DNA of 64,000 nt from NCBI RefSeq assembly GCF_010645075.1, contig NZ_JAADZV010000001.1, forward strand, positions 372,001 through 436,000. The letters run 5' to 3'. Each line of letters starts with the position of its first letter. Positions within the stretch are counted from its first letter, which is position 1. Shown piece by piece: positions 42,469-51,405 of this stretch. The position numbers and the translations under genes are program-made. Below the pieces are notes generated by a model that was not told the DNA's origin, made no database searches, and was given only the letters and a program-made list of their open reading frames with translations. This stretch comes from Flavobacterium limi (GTDB lineage: Bacteria; Bacteroidota; Bacteroidia; Flavobacteriales; Flavobacteriaceae).

Positions 42469-44967
42469 ATGAATGCATTTATGATTTACCTGCCTATTGC
42501 AATGGCAGTTTTAGGATTACTTTTCATGGGAATAAAAAGGAGTTGGGTTTTAAAACAAGATGCCGGCGATGGTAAGATGAAAGAGATCTCCGATTACATT
42601 TACGAAGGAGCTCTGGCCTTCTTAAAAGCAGAATATAAGCTACTAACCATTTTCGTAATTATTGCCAGTTTAGTTTTGGCAGGGATTACTTTTATTCCGG
42701 GAGTAAAAACACATTTATTGATCGTAATAGCATTTATTTTCGGGGCCTTATTTTCAGCTTATGCTGGAAATATCGGGATGAGGATTGCAACCAAAACAAA
42801 CGTTAGAACTACTCAGGCGGCTAGGACAAGCTTACCTCAGGCATTAAAAGTTTCTTTTGGAGGCGGAACCGTAATGGGCTTAGGAGTAGCAGGTTTGGCA
42901 GTTCTGGGTTTGACGGCTTTCTTTATAATTTTCTTTAATCTGTTTTCAGACGGAGTCTGGAAAGATACCGAAACGATGACAGTTGTTCTGGAAACATTAG
43001 CAGGATTTTCTCTTGGAGCTGAATCAATCGCATTGTTTGCCAGAGTTGGCGGTGGAATTTATACAAAAGCTGCCGATGTGGGAGCTGATTTAGTTGGTAA
43101 AGTTGAAGCAGGAATCCCGGAAGATGATCCTCGTAATCCGGCAACAATTGCAGATAACGTTGGAGATAATGTGGGGGACGTGGCTGGTATGGGAGCTGAT
43201 TTATTTGGCTCGTATGTAGCAACAGTATTAGCTGCCATGGTTCTCGGAAACTACGTAATAAAAGATATGGGCGGAAGTATCAATGATGCTTTTGGCGGAA
43301 TAGGACCAATTTTACTTCCAATGGCAATTGCCGGTTTTGGGATCTTATTTTCAATAATAGGAACTTTTTTAGTGAAAATATCAGATGATAATGCAAAAGA
43401 AGCGCAAGTTCAGAAAGCCTTAAATATAGGTAACTGGGTTTCTATCGTTTTAACAGCTGGAGCTTGTTATTTTTTAGTAAAATATATGCTGCCTGAAGTA
43501 ATGACAATGGAATTTTTTGGAGAAGGTGCTTATCAGATTTCCTCCATGCGGGTTTTTTATGCGACATTAGTTGGATTGGTGGTTGGAGGAGCAATTTCTT
43601 CGGTAACCGAATATTATACAGGATTAGGAACAAAACCAGTTTTGGCAATTGTTCAGAAATCTTCAACAGGAGCAGGAACAAACGTTATCGCTGGTTTGGC
43701 GACTGGAATGGTTTCTACTTTTCCAACCGTATTATTGTTTGCTGTTGCGATTTGGATTTCTTATGCTTTGGCAGGGTTTTACGGTGTGGCTTTAGCAGCA
43801 TCTGCAATGATGGCAACAACAGCGATGCAATTAGCAATTGATGCTTTTGGACCAATCTCAGACAACGCCGGAGGAATTGCCGAGATGAGCGAATTACCTA
43901 AAGAAGTTCGTACCAGAACTGATATTTTAGATTCAGTTGGAAATACAACTGCAGCAACCGGAAAAGGTTTTGCCATTGCTTCTGCAGCCTTAACTTCATT
44001 AGCCTTATTTGCAGCTTACGTAACTTTTACCGGAATTGACGGAATCAATATTTTTAAAGCACCGGTTTTAGCGATGCTTTTTGTTGGTGGAATGATTCCG
44101 GTAGTTTTCTCTGCATTAGCTATGAATTCTGTTGGAAAAGCGGCTATGGATATGGTGTACGAAGTTCGTCGTCAGTTTAAGGAAATTCCGGGAATTATGG
44201 AAGGAACCGGAAAACCGGAATACGGAAAATGTGTGGAAATTTCGACAAAAGCCGCTTTGCGCGAAATGATGCTGCCCGGAATATTAACAATTGGTTTCCC
44301 GATTGCAATTGTACTTTTAGGAAAATTAGTTTATGCAGATAACAATCAGTTAATTGCTGAAATGCTGGGAGGATACATGGCCGGAGTTACAGTTTCAGGA
44401 GTGTTGTGGGCCGTTTTTCAAAACAATGCCGGAGGTGCCTGGGATAATGCCAAAAAATCTTTTGAAGCCGGAGTGATGATCAATGGTGAAATGACTTATA
44501 AAGGTTCTGATGCCCATAAAGCTGCAGTAACCGGAGATACGGTTGGAGATCCATTTAAGGACACTTCAGGGCCTTCGATGAATATTTTAATTAAACTAAC
44601 TTGTTTAATTGGATTGGTAATCGCACCAATTTTGGGTGATGGTCATGCTCCATCAGATATTGCCGGAAAAGCTTCTTGTTGTGCAAAAACTGAAATGCAT
44701 GCAGGAATCTCTAAATGTGGAGACATGTCCGGAATGACCAAAGAAGAATGTATTAAAATGTGCAAAGAAAAAGGATGCTCTGCAGAAGAAACAGCTAAAT
44801 GTCTGGCTCATTTTGATACTGATAAAAACAGAGTTGAGGTTAACCTTGCAACTACAAATGGCGTTACGGTAGGAACTGTAACCAAAACCGAAAATGGCAA
44901 AACAACTACAGAAGTTTTTGAAGGTACGGAAGCAGAAGTAAAAGCTAAAGTAGAAGCTGCGAAATAA
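42469..44967 (+). CDS. hppA: Membrane-bound ion-pumping pyrophosphatase with Cys-rich C-terminal tail
   Basis: An 832-residue protein with about 16 membrane helices. Catalytic loops: [40 protein letters not shown], and [25 protein letters not shown] carries Ala, not Lys, at the position that makes the enzyme potassium-independent, so a K+-dependent enzyme is expected; whether it pumps H+ or Na+ is not decided here. After the usual end ([10 protein letters not shown], about 723) comes a tail of about 100 residues with seven cysteines and then a Thr/Glu/Val-rich part. The tail should be extracytoplasmic. Confidence 0.95.
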   Translation: MNAFMIYLPIAMAVLGLLFMGIKRSWVLKQDAGDGKMKEISDYIYEGALAFLKAEYKLLTIFVIIASLVLAGITFIPGVKTHLLIVIAFIFGALFSAYAGNIGMRIATKTNVRTTQAARTSLPQALKVSFGGGTVMGLGVAGLAVLGLTAFFIIFFNLFSDGVWKDTETMTVVLETLAGFSLGAESIALFARVGGGIYTKAADVGADLVGKVEAGIPEDDPRNPATIADNVGDNVGDVAGMGADLFGSYVATVLAAMVLGNYVIKDMGGSINDAFGGIGPILLPMAIAGFGILFSIIGTFLVKISDDNAKEAQVQKALNIGNWVSIVLTAGACYFLVKYMLPEVMTMEFFGEGAYQISSMRVFYATLVGLVVGGAISSVTEYYTGLGTKPVLAIVQKSSTGAGTNVIAGLATGMVSTFPTVLLFAVAIWISYALAGFYGVALAASAMMATTAMQLAIDAFGPISDNAGGIAEMSELPKEVRTRTDILDSVGNTTAATGKGFAIASAALTSLALFAAYVTFTGIDGINIFKAPVLAMLFVGGMIPVVFSALAMNSVGKAAMDMVYEVRRQFKEIPGIMEGTGKPEYGKCVEISTKAALREMMLPGILTIGFPIAIVLLGKLVYADNNQLIAEMLGGYMAGVTVSGVLWAVFQNNAGGAWDNAKKSFEAGVMINGEMTYKGSDAHKAAVTGDTVGDPFKDTSGPSMNILIKLTCLIGLVIAPILGDGHAPSDIAGKASCCAKTEMHAGISKCGDMSGMTKEECIKMCKEKGCSAEETAKCLAHFDTDKNRVEVNLATTNGVTVGTVTKTENGKTTTEVFEGTEAEVKAKVEAAK

Positions 44968-44983
44968 ATTCTTATTAGTTACA

Positions 44984-45015
44984 AAAAATGCCTCCAATTT
45001 TTTGGAGGCATTTTT
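44984..45015. terminator. Bidirectional terminator between hppA and the Panacea cassette
   Basis: Stem of 14 bp (44984-44997 and 45002-45015) with ATGCCTCCAA/TTGGAGGCAT core and T-run, between convergent genes. Confidence 0.88.
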
Positions 45016-45019
45016 ATAT

Positions 45020-45481
45020 TTAAAGTTGTTCTTTAATTGCAATTAATTCCGTTTCTATATTCAGATCAATAAAATCAGATTTGAGCATACATTTCAAAAG
45101 TCTTTTCAAAAAACTATTAGGTAATTTTTCCTTTAAAATAAGATTGTTTTCATTGTATTTAAGAAAAGAAGAAAGGCTCTCTTTTCGAACATTATTTCTG
45201 AAAAATATAAAGGTGTCTTTATTAAAACTAAATTTATTTTTACCTAGCTCGATTCCCTTTTGAATAAAAAAATATGGAATATTTCCCACTACTGAACATC
45301 CAAAATTATCAGAGGGCAAATTCAATTTGTTTTGAGATGTAGTTAAGGTATGAATGATATAAGCAAATTCATTATTTCGATTTATCACAATCAAAAATTT
45401 GTCTTTACTGTCATTTCCATCCTGAAATTGATAATCTTCAATTAATACTAAATGACCTTGCTGTAAAATTTCTTCAAGCAT
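45020..45481 (-). CDS. Unknown protein, candidate toxin partner of the Panacea protein
   Basis: A 153-residue cytoplasmic protein, second in a two-gene unit, 6 bp after the Panacea gene. The N-terminus GHLVLIEDYQFQDGNDSKDKF, shown here only in part (QGHLVLIEDYQF), then KFLIVINRNNEFAYIIHTLTT, recalls the start of PemK/MazF-type SH3-like barrels (G-D-I-V-x-V ... P-x-L-V-I-S). The rest is a basic helical region. The resemblance is weak and I name no family firmly. Known Panacea systems pair the antitoxin with very different toxins, so position is the main evidence for a toxin role. Confidence 0.5.
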   Translation of the reverse strand: MLEEILQQGHLVLIEDYQFQDGNDSKDKFLIVINRNNEFAYIIHTLTTSQNKLNLPSDNFGCSVVGNIPYFFIQKGIELGKNKFSFNKDTFIFFRNNVRKESLSSFLKYNENNLILKEKLPNSFLKRLLKCMLKSDFIDLNIETELIAIKEQL

Positions 45482-45487
45482 ATTTAT

Positions 45488-46102
45488 TTAGCTTATACTT
45501 TCCTGAAAAGATAAAGCTTCAAATGAGGATTTTGCGGCCATTTGCAAAATAGGATTGTTTTCTAATAAATCATTGAATTCAATAGAATGGTTTGTGATTT
45601 TTCCTATTTGTTTGAAGTGATCTTTTAAATTATGTTCAGAAACCATTTTGTGCCAAAGGGAGCCTTCTTCATGAAGGAAATTAATTAATTCTGTAGCATT
45701 CCAATTTCCATATTTGAAAACAATAGTTTCTAATAGATTTAATTCATATCTGTTAAAGATGGTTTTGTTAAAACTGCCATTAGGTTTTAAGTAAACTTCC
45801 TCTGTGTTTCTATCAGAATTGAATTTTTTTTCCAAATGAATAGATTGTAGTAGTGATAACTCTTTGCCTTGGTAACAAAAAACCTCCTGATGTTTGATTT
45901 CATTATAGACATCTATAGCAACAGGTCCATTTTCCCAAACTTTATAGTCAAGCCAAGTAACAGGAGTACCTGTTTCCTTGATGGAAGTTTCGTCCAGAAT
46001 ATAAAGCAGTTTCAACGTTTTGGTCATAGATAAGTAGTCTATCTGTGATGCAAAATAGTTTAAAACATTCCCGATTTTGTCGTTATTTATTCGTCTAAAC
46101 AT
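45488..46102 (-). CDS. Panacea (SocA/DUF4065) domain protein, probable antitoxin
   Basis: A 204-residue protein with the Panacea/DUF4065 core: NDKIGNVLNYFASQIDYLSMTKTLKLLYILDETS, of which the signature is KTLKLLYILDE, then TPVTWLDYKVWENGPVAID, DVYNEI, and a helical C-terminus (YGNWNATELINFLHEEGSLW). Panacea proteins neutralise many unrelated toxins by direct binding, and SocA is an adaptor for ClpXP. Antitoxin-first order with a 6-bp gap to a small downstream gene fits a toxin-antitoxin operon. The region upstream (46103-46242) probably holds its promoter. Confidence 0.8.
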   Translation of the reverse strand: MFRRINNDKIGNVLNYFASQIDYLSMTKTLKLLYILDETSIKETGTPVTWLDYKVWENGPVAIDVYNEIKHQEVFCYQGKELSLLQSIHLEKKFNSDRNTEEVYLKPNGSFNKTIFNRYELNLLETIVFKYGNWNATELINFLHEEGSLWHKMVSEHNLKDHFKQIGKITNHSIEFNDLLENNPILQMAAKSSFEALSFQESIS

Positions 46103-46242
46103 AAGTAAATATAAAGAAATATTTCAATATTCTTTCTTAAAGGACTGCAAATGTACGGTTTATTTGCTGATTTTCATTCAAAAAAATTTTACAGCAAAAA
46201 TTTTTAAAAATCATTCTAACCAGATTTGAGAATTTAAATATA

Positions 46243-46284
46243 AAAATGCCTCAATTACATAAAAAAGCGTAACTGAGGTATTTT
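46243..46284 (-). terminator. Terminator of the PUL operon, after GH3
   Basis: Stem AAAATGCCTCA/TGAGGTATTTT with further pairing to 16 bp (one mismatch, one G-T), 18 bp after the GH3 stop codon; the reverse strand continues with TTTTTA. Confidence 0.75.
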
Positions 46285-46301
46285 CTATTTTAAATCTTAT
46301 T

Positions 46302-48530
46302 TTACTCTATTAACTCAAAACCAGATTTTAGCTTAATATCTGCTGATGAAGCCCCAATCATAACTTCGAAATCTCCCGGTTCAGTATTCCATTCTAATTT
46401 ATTATTGTAGAAAGAAAGTTTTTCTTTGTCAATTGTAAACTCAATAGTTTTAGATTCTCCGGCATTTAATTTTACTTTCTGGAAATCTCTTAATTCTAAA
46501 ACGGGTCTGACCACCGAACCAAATTTGTCTTTTATATATAATTGAACGACTTCTTCTCCAGTCACTTTTCCGACATTAGATAATTGAAATGATACTTTAA
46601 TGTTTTCGTTGCTTTTTATTTTTGCTGAAGATAATTTCAAACCTGAATAATCAAATTTTGTATAGCTCAACCCGTAACCGAAAGCGAATTTAGGTGAATT
46701 TTTTAAATCGATATAAGAAGAAACATATCCTTTCGCATCTTCATCCGGAGCTGGTCTTCCTGTACTGAAATGATTGTAATAAATAGGGATTTGTCCTATT
46801 TCTCTAGGGAAAGTCATAGGCAGTTTGCCAGATGGATTATAATCACCAAATAGAACATCAGCAATTGCATTTCCAGCTTCGGTTCCTAACCACCATGTAT
46901 ATACAATCGCAGAAACATTATCTGCTGTCCAGTTAAAAATAAGCGGTCTTCCGGCATTTACCAAAACTACAACCGGCTTTCCTGTTGCCTGAATTGCTTT
47001 TACTAAATCTTCCTGAACTCCCGGTAAATGCAAATCGCTTCTGCTTTTTGCTTCTCCGCTCATATCATGTCTTTCACCAATACTTAAAATTACGACATCT
47101 GCCTGTTTTGCTTTTGCAACTGCTTCTGCAAAACCATCTTTATTATCTCCGGTAACTTCACAACCTTTTGCATAAAGTAATTTTGTATTCCTGCCTACTT
47201 TATTTTGCATACCGTCCCATTGCGAAACCACCCATTTACTGTAATCTACGTCTGGTAATTCTACCGACCAGAATCCCATATTAGCTTTATATTCTTTTAC
47301 CATTGGACCAATGAAGGCAATAGTTTTTAAGTTTTTAGAAAGTGGTAATATCTGGTTATCATTCTTTAATAATACGATACTTTTTTCAGCTACTTCAAGA
47401 GCTGCTTTTCTGTTTTCAGGATTATTAAGTACTTTTTCAGCTCTTTTTTCATCTGAATATTTGTATGGATTTTCAAATAATCCTAATTCAAATTTCTTGC
47501 GCAAAATACGTTTTACGGCGTCATCGATTACATCAACAGAAACTTTTCCTTCTTTTACCAATTCTGCTAAATTATAACGGTAGGCATTACTTTCCATATC
47601 CATATCACTTCCTGCGGTAATGGCAGAATAGGCAGCGGCTTTAAGATCTTTAGAATAACCGTGAGCAACCATTTCGCCAATAGAACCCCAGTCTGAAACT
47701 ACAAAGCCCTGAAAGTTCCATTTTCCTTTTAAGATATCTCTTTGTAATTGTACATTTCCTGTTGCCGGTACTCCGTTTAGGTCATTAAATGAGTTCATGA
47801 AAGTTGCTGCACCGGCATCTAAAGCGGCTTTAAAAGGAGGAAGGTAAGTTTCCCAAAGCATTCTTTCACTCATGTCAACAGAGTTATAATCTCTTCCACC
47901 AGTAGCGGCTCCATATGCTGCAAAGTGTTTCACACAAGCCATAACCGAATTTAAATCACCTAGTTTATTTCCCTGAAATCCTTTTACTCTTGCATACGCA
48001 ATTTTAGATCCCAGATAAGTATCTTCTCCAGCACCTTCCATTACTCTTCCCCAACGCGGGTCACGGCCAATGTCTACCATTGGTGCAAATGTCCAGTGAA
48101 TCCCGCTTGCCGCAGCTTCTGTTGCCGCAACTCTTGCTGCTAATTCAATAGCTGCTAAATCCCAGCTTGCCGCTTCTGCCAGCGGAATTGGAAATGTGGT
48201 TTTATATCCGTGAATAACGTCCTGACCAAATAACAACGGAATTTTAAGACGTGACTGCATTGCCAGCTCCTGATATTGTCTGGTATATTTTGTCCCGATA
48301 ATATTCAGCATCGAACCAATTAAACCTTGTTTAATTTCGTTTTGCTTGTTTGGATTAATTGTAATTGGTCCCGTTGCCTGATTATCTCCTGTGTATTGAT
48401 TAAGCTGACCTATTTTTTCTTCCAGTGTCATTTTTTTCAATAAATCATTTACCTTTTGATCTATTGTCTGTTGCTGGGCCACCGCAAAAAACGAAACCAT
48501 CAACAGGGTCATTGTTGTTATTTTTTTCAT
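46302..48530 (-). CDS. bglX: GH3 beta-glucosidase (BglX-like)
   Basis: A 742-residue secreted enzyme: signal peptide (1-19, FAVAQ), GH3 N-terminal barrel with the nucleophile Asp280 (GFVVSDWGS), substrate residues around KHFAAYGAATGGRDYN, GH3 C-terminal domain (LPGVQEDLVKAI, VLVNAGRPL) and a fibronectin-III-like end (SNVGKVTGEEVVQLYI). Cleaves terminal beta-glucose from oligosaccharides, probably in the periplasm. The promoter-distal gene of the PUL. Confidence 0.95.
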   Translation of the reverse strand: MKKITTMTLLMVSFFAVAQQQTIDQKVNDLLKKMTLEEKIGQLNQYTGDNQATGPITINPNKQNEIKQGLIGSMLNIIGTKYTRQYQELAMQSRLKIPLLFGQDVIHGYKTTFPIPLAEAASWDLAAIELAARVAATEAAASGIHWTFAPMVDIGRDPRWGRVMEGAGEDTYLGSKIAYARVKGFQGNKLGDLNSVMACVKHFAAYGAATGGRDYNSVDMSERMLWETYLPPFKAALDAGAATFMNSFNDLNGVPATGNVQLQRDILKGKWNFQGFVVSDWGSIGEMVAHGYSKDLKAAAYSAITAGSDMDMESNAYRYNLAELVKEGKVSVDVIDDAVKRILRKKFELGLFENPYKYSDEKRAEKVLNNPENRKAALEVAEKSIVLLKNDNQILPLSKNLKTIAFIGPMVKEYKANMGFWSVELPDVDYSKWVVSQWDGMQNKVGRNTKLLYAKGCEVTGDNKDGFAEAVAKAKQADVVILSIGERHDMSGEAKSRSDLHLPGVQEDLVKAIQATGKPVVVLVNAGRPLIFNWTADNVSAIVYTWWLGTEAGNAIADVLFGDYNPSGKLPMTFPREIGQIPIYYNHFSTGRPAPDEDAKGYVSSYIDLKNSPKFAFGYGLSYTKFDYSGLKLSSAKIKSNENIKVSFQLSNVGKVTGEEVVQLYIKDKFGSVVRPVLELRDFQKVKLNAGESKTIEFTIDKEKLSFYNNKLEWNTEPGDFEVMIGASSADIKLKSGFELIE

Positions 48531-48641
48531 GAAATAAATTGTTTTATTCTTTGACTGTCTTTGTATATAATTATTTGTTTTAAGTTTTGAGATTAATTGT
48601 TTGTTCTAAATTTTATTCTGATAATTAAGTAAATAGCAATT

Positions 48642-49478
48642 TTAATTAACTTCTATATAAACTGGCAAATGATCTGAAGGATATTTTAAATCTTTTGAAT
48701 CACTTAAAACGGCATGTTTTTGAATTGTTAATCCGCTATTTTTAGAAATAAATATGTAATCTATGAGCAATGTAACCGGTTCATTCTGTTTAAAACCATT
48801 GAATGTTCCGTAAGGCCCGAAAGGTTTTTCTTTTGAAACGTCTTTGGTGTCATCCATTTCTTTTTTTACTTCTGCAATCTGATTTGTATTGGGTTCTGAG
48901 TTAAAATCACCCATCAGAAATGCGGCGTAATTTTTAGAATTTATTTCTTTCATTTTAGAAAGAATTAGCTGCACTCCTTTTACTCTGGCTTCATTACCCA
49001 CATGATCCAGATGTGTATTAAAAACCCAGAATAATTTCTTTGTTTTTAAGTCTTTAAAAAGGGCATACGTACAAATTCTGTTGCATGCAGCATCCCAGCC
49101 TTTTGATACTTTATTTGGTGTTTCTGAAAGCCAAAATGTATTTATCTGTTCTGCTTTAAAGCGTTCTTTTTTATAATAAATAGTACAAGCTTCTCCTGTT
49201 TCATTCTCTTCTCTTCCTATTCCAAACCTGCTGTATTCAGGCAAAGCCGAAGCAATATCAACAACCTGACCAGGGGTTGCCTCCTGAACTCCTAAGATGT
49301 CAGGACTGTAAAACTGAATTTGAGACGTAAAATAATCTTTTCGGTTTGACCATGCATTTTCTCCGTCTGAAGCAACGTCTAAACGTATATTATAGCTCAT
49401 CATTTTTAAACTCTGAGTATAAAATGAAGAGCTCGCAAAAAGCATCAATAACAAAACAACGATGTTTATTTTTTTCAT
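48642..49478 (-). CDS. Secreted endonuclease/exonuclease/phosphatase (EEP) family protein
   Basis: A 278-residue protein with signal peptide (1-22). EEP catalytic blocks: MSYNIRLD, LGVQEATPGQ (Glu), NTHLDHVGNEARVKG, LMGDFNSEPNT (Asp/Asn) and the final SDHLPVYIE (Asp/His). EEP proteins cleave phosphoesters. Such genes occur in flavobacterial PULs although their target there is not clear; it may act on phosphorylated or lipid-linked substituents. Between GH30 and GH3 on the same strand. Confidence 0.88.
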   Translation of the reverse strand: MKKINIVVLLLMLFASSSFYTQSLKMMSYNIRLDVASDGENAWSNRKDYFTSQIQFYSPDILGVQEATPGQVVDIASALPEYSRFGIGREENETGEACTIYYKKERFKAEQINTFWLSETPNKVSKGWDAACNRICTYALFKDLKTKKLFWVFNTHLDHVGNEARVKGVQLILSKMKEINSKNYAAFLMGDFNSEPNTNQIAEVKKEMDDTKDVSKEKPFGPYGTFNGFKQNEPVTLLIDYIFISKNSGLTIQKHAVLSDSKDLKYPSDHLPVYIEVN

Positions 49479-49729
49479 ATTAAAAAATTTTATTCTCCAA
49501 AACTACCATTTTAAAGCTCTGTAAATAAAAGCTCATCTTTTAAAAAACGTTAATCATATGTTTTACACTTACTTTGTAGATTCTATTTTACTTTCAACCT
49601 TGTTTTGACTTTTGAATCTTGAGCGGTCTGATTTTAGAATTGGCATTAACCATAATAATTTGTGTCATTGTGTTTTATGATTAATTAAGTGAGGGCTAAT
49701 TTATTAGCCCTCCTTACTAAACAAAATAA
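49479..49729. other. Spacer between GH30 and EEP genes with a strong hairpin
   Basis: Holds a perfect 9-bp hairpin GAGGGCTAA/TTAGCCCTC (49691-49699 and 49704-49712) 18 bp after the GH30 stop. The reverse strand after it lacks a long T-run, so RNA stabilisation or partial termination is likelier than full termination. The rest is AT-rich with no gene. Confidence 0.6.
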
Positions 49730-51190
49730 TCAATAAACTAAAGTTTGTATTGCGTGTGCAGGAATTTTTACGACTGTTTTTTCAGTTGCGACAATTAAAT
49801 TATAAGTGATTTCATTATCCGTGTGATTCATTACTACAGTTGTCATGTTTCCATTTTTATTTAAGAAAGAAGTACTGGACAAATAACTTCTGCTTACAGA
49901 TGTGCTTACCCTAACAGCATTGGGGCGAATAAACTTAGAAAAATGACCAATATAATAATAAGATGGCGTATAAATTAATTCACCAGTTGTGGTATCGGCA
50001 TGAATAGGGGCGAAGCAAAAATTGCCAACATGGTTTGGTCCTCCAAACTGATCTAAAAGAATATTCCAATCGGTCCAGGCAACAGTTCCGTTATTAAAAT
50101 CATTAATCATAGAGGTTCCATATCTTTCAGCATTTGGCCAAAACTGATATTTAGCAGCATCGAATCTTTCGACACAGCCTTCTGTAAATATTAATTTTTT
50201 ATCCGGATACGCTTCATGAACCCTCGCTACATTTTCAAACATAGGCTGAGCTCCGGTCCAGGTTTCATACCAGTGGAAACCCATTCCCCAAACATATTTT
50301 GATGCTTCCGGATCTGAAAAAATTACATTTGCTCTTTGTACCATCAAATCGCGGTTATGATCCCAGGCAATAATTTTTACATTTCCTAAACCTTCTTTTT
50401 TTAATGTTGGTCCAAGAAAGTTTTTCAGAAAATCTCTCTCATCTTCGGCAGTGTACAGGCAGGATTCCCACGTTTGTGTTGCCATAGGCTCATTTTGTAC
50501 GGAGGTTGCCCAAATTGGAATTCCTTCTTTTTCATATGCTTTGATAAATTTGGCATACATATTAGCCCAGGGCTGGTAAAATTCAGGTAATAATTTTCCG
50601 CCTTTAAGTACACTTTTATTGGTTTTCATAAAAGCGTTTGGCGACCATGGCGTTGCATAGGTGGGTATTTTTCCTCCGGCAGCTTTTATGGCTTGTTTGA
50701 TTAAAGGAATTCTAAATTCTTTATCGTGTTCAATTGAAAAAGTCTTTAATTCGGTATCGCCTTCCTGAATATAAGAATAGCTTCCACTGCTAAAATCAGA
50801 ACTTTGTATCGTTGTTCTTAGCAATGAATAGCCTATACCTTTTTGAGTATCATAATAAGCATTTAGGAATTCAGTTTGTTTTTCTTTGGATAGTTTTGCA
50901 AATATTTCGGCACTTGCATCAGTAATGGCACCTCCAATTCCAATAAAAGTCTGAAATTTTTTGGAAGGTTCTACAAAAACTGAAATTTCAGTTTCTACAG
51001 GCTGTTTAGAAGGTGAGAATTTTAAATTATCTGTAGGGGTTAACCTTAATTTTGTATTATCAGCAGTGGTGTACACTGTGATCGTTTTATTATTTGTTGT
51101 AAATTCTTTTGTCTGCTTTGGTTTTTTCTGCTGTGGATAAACAGAAAAAGATAAACATAAACAAGTAATAATAAAGCCAATTTTTTTCAT
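49730..51190 (-). CDS. GH30 family beta-glycosidase (glucosylceramidase/endo-beta-1,6-glucanase type)
   Basis: A 486-residue secreted enzyme: signal peptide (about 1-20), the (beta/alpha)8 barrel with acid/base Glu234 (TSVQNEP) and nucleophile Glu337 (LIFTEGCVE), and the side beta-domain at the C-terminus (SFLNKNGNMTTVVMNH). No T9SS or carbohydrate-binding domain is seen. The subfamily is probably GH30_1 or GH30_3; GH30_3 members cleave beta-1,6-glucan. Third gene of the PUL, after a 215-bp gap with two hairpins. Confidence 0.92.
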   Translation of the reverse strand: MKKIGFIITCLCLSFSVYPQQKKPKQTKEFTTNNKTITVYTTADNTKLRLTPTDNLKFSPSKQPVETEISVFVEPSKKFQTFIGIGGAITDASAEIFAKLSKEKQTEFLNAYYDTQKGIGYSLLRTTIQSSDFSSGSYSYIQEGDTELKTFSIEHDKEFRIPLIKQAIKAAGGKIPTYATPWSPNAFMKTNKSVLKGGKLLPEFYQPWANMYAKFIKAYEKEGIPIWATSVQNEPMATQTWESCLYTAEDERDFLKNFLGPTLKKEGLGNVKIIAWDHNRDLMVQRANVIFSDPEASKYVWGMGFHWYETWTGAQPMFENVARVHEAYPDKKLIFTEGCVERFDAAKYQFWPNAERYGTSMINDFNNGTVAWTDWNILLDQFGGPNHVGNFCFAPIHADTTTGELIYTPSYYYIGHFSKFIRPNAVRVSTSVSRSYLSSTSFLNKNGNMTTVVMNHTDNEITYNLIVATEKTVVKIPAHAIQTLVY

Positions 51191-51263
51191 TGTATATGTT
51201 TTAAATAATTTAAGACTTAGGCATAAATATTTTTTTTGAATTCTTTAAAATGATTTAAAAAAC

Positions 51264-51291
51264 AGCCCATAATCAAAAAAGAATATGGGCT
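51264..51291 (-). terminator. Intra-operon terminator between susD and GH30
   Basis: Stem AGCCCATA/TATGGGCT with a 12-base loop; on the reverse strand it is followed by G and six T. It probably lowers read-through from susCD into GH30, giving the usual excess of transporter transcripts. Confidence 0.75.
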
Positions 51292-51371
51292 ATTCTAACA
51301 ACCAAACTTAACTTAACTTAACCTGAAATGATTCACGATTTGAGTGAATCCATTTTCATATTTTTAAAGAA

Positions 51372-51394
51372 ATCAGTGCTTTTAGAGCACTGAT
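51372..51394 (-). other. Hairpin just after the susD stop codon
   Basis: Stem ATCAGTGCT/AGCACTGAT, 9 bp, 5-base loop, starting 12 bp after susD. No strong T-run follows, so it likely protects the 3' end of susCD mRNA. Confidence 0.6.
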
Positions 51395-51405
51395 ATTTCA
51401 TGTTT

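Noticed and set aside
42935..43681. Leucine- and glutamine-rich reverse-strand open frames inside hppA
   Set aside because: They are antisense shadows of the conserved membrane helices of hppA, without independent support.
44638..44967. The hppA tail as a frameshift fusion with a separate gene
   Set aside because: The frame is continuous, codon use is unchanged, and a single terminator follows the final stop; a genuine extension is more likely.
44653..45042. Reverse-strand open frame over the Cys-rich tail of hppA
   Set aside because: It runs across the bidirectional terminator and is the mirror of the tail coding sequence; its Phe/Cys composition is an antisense effect.
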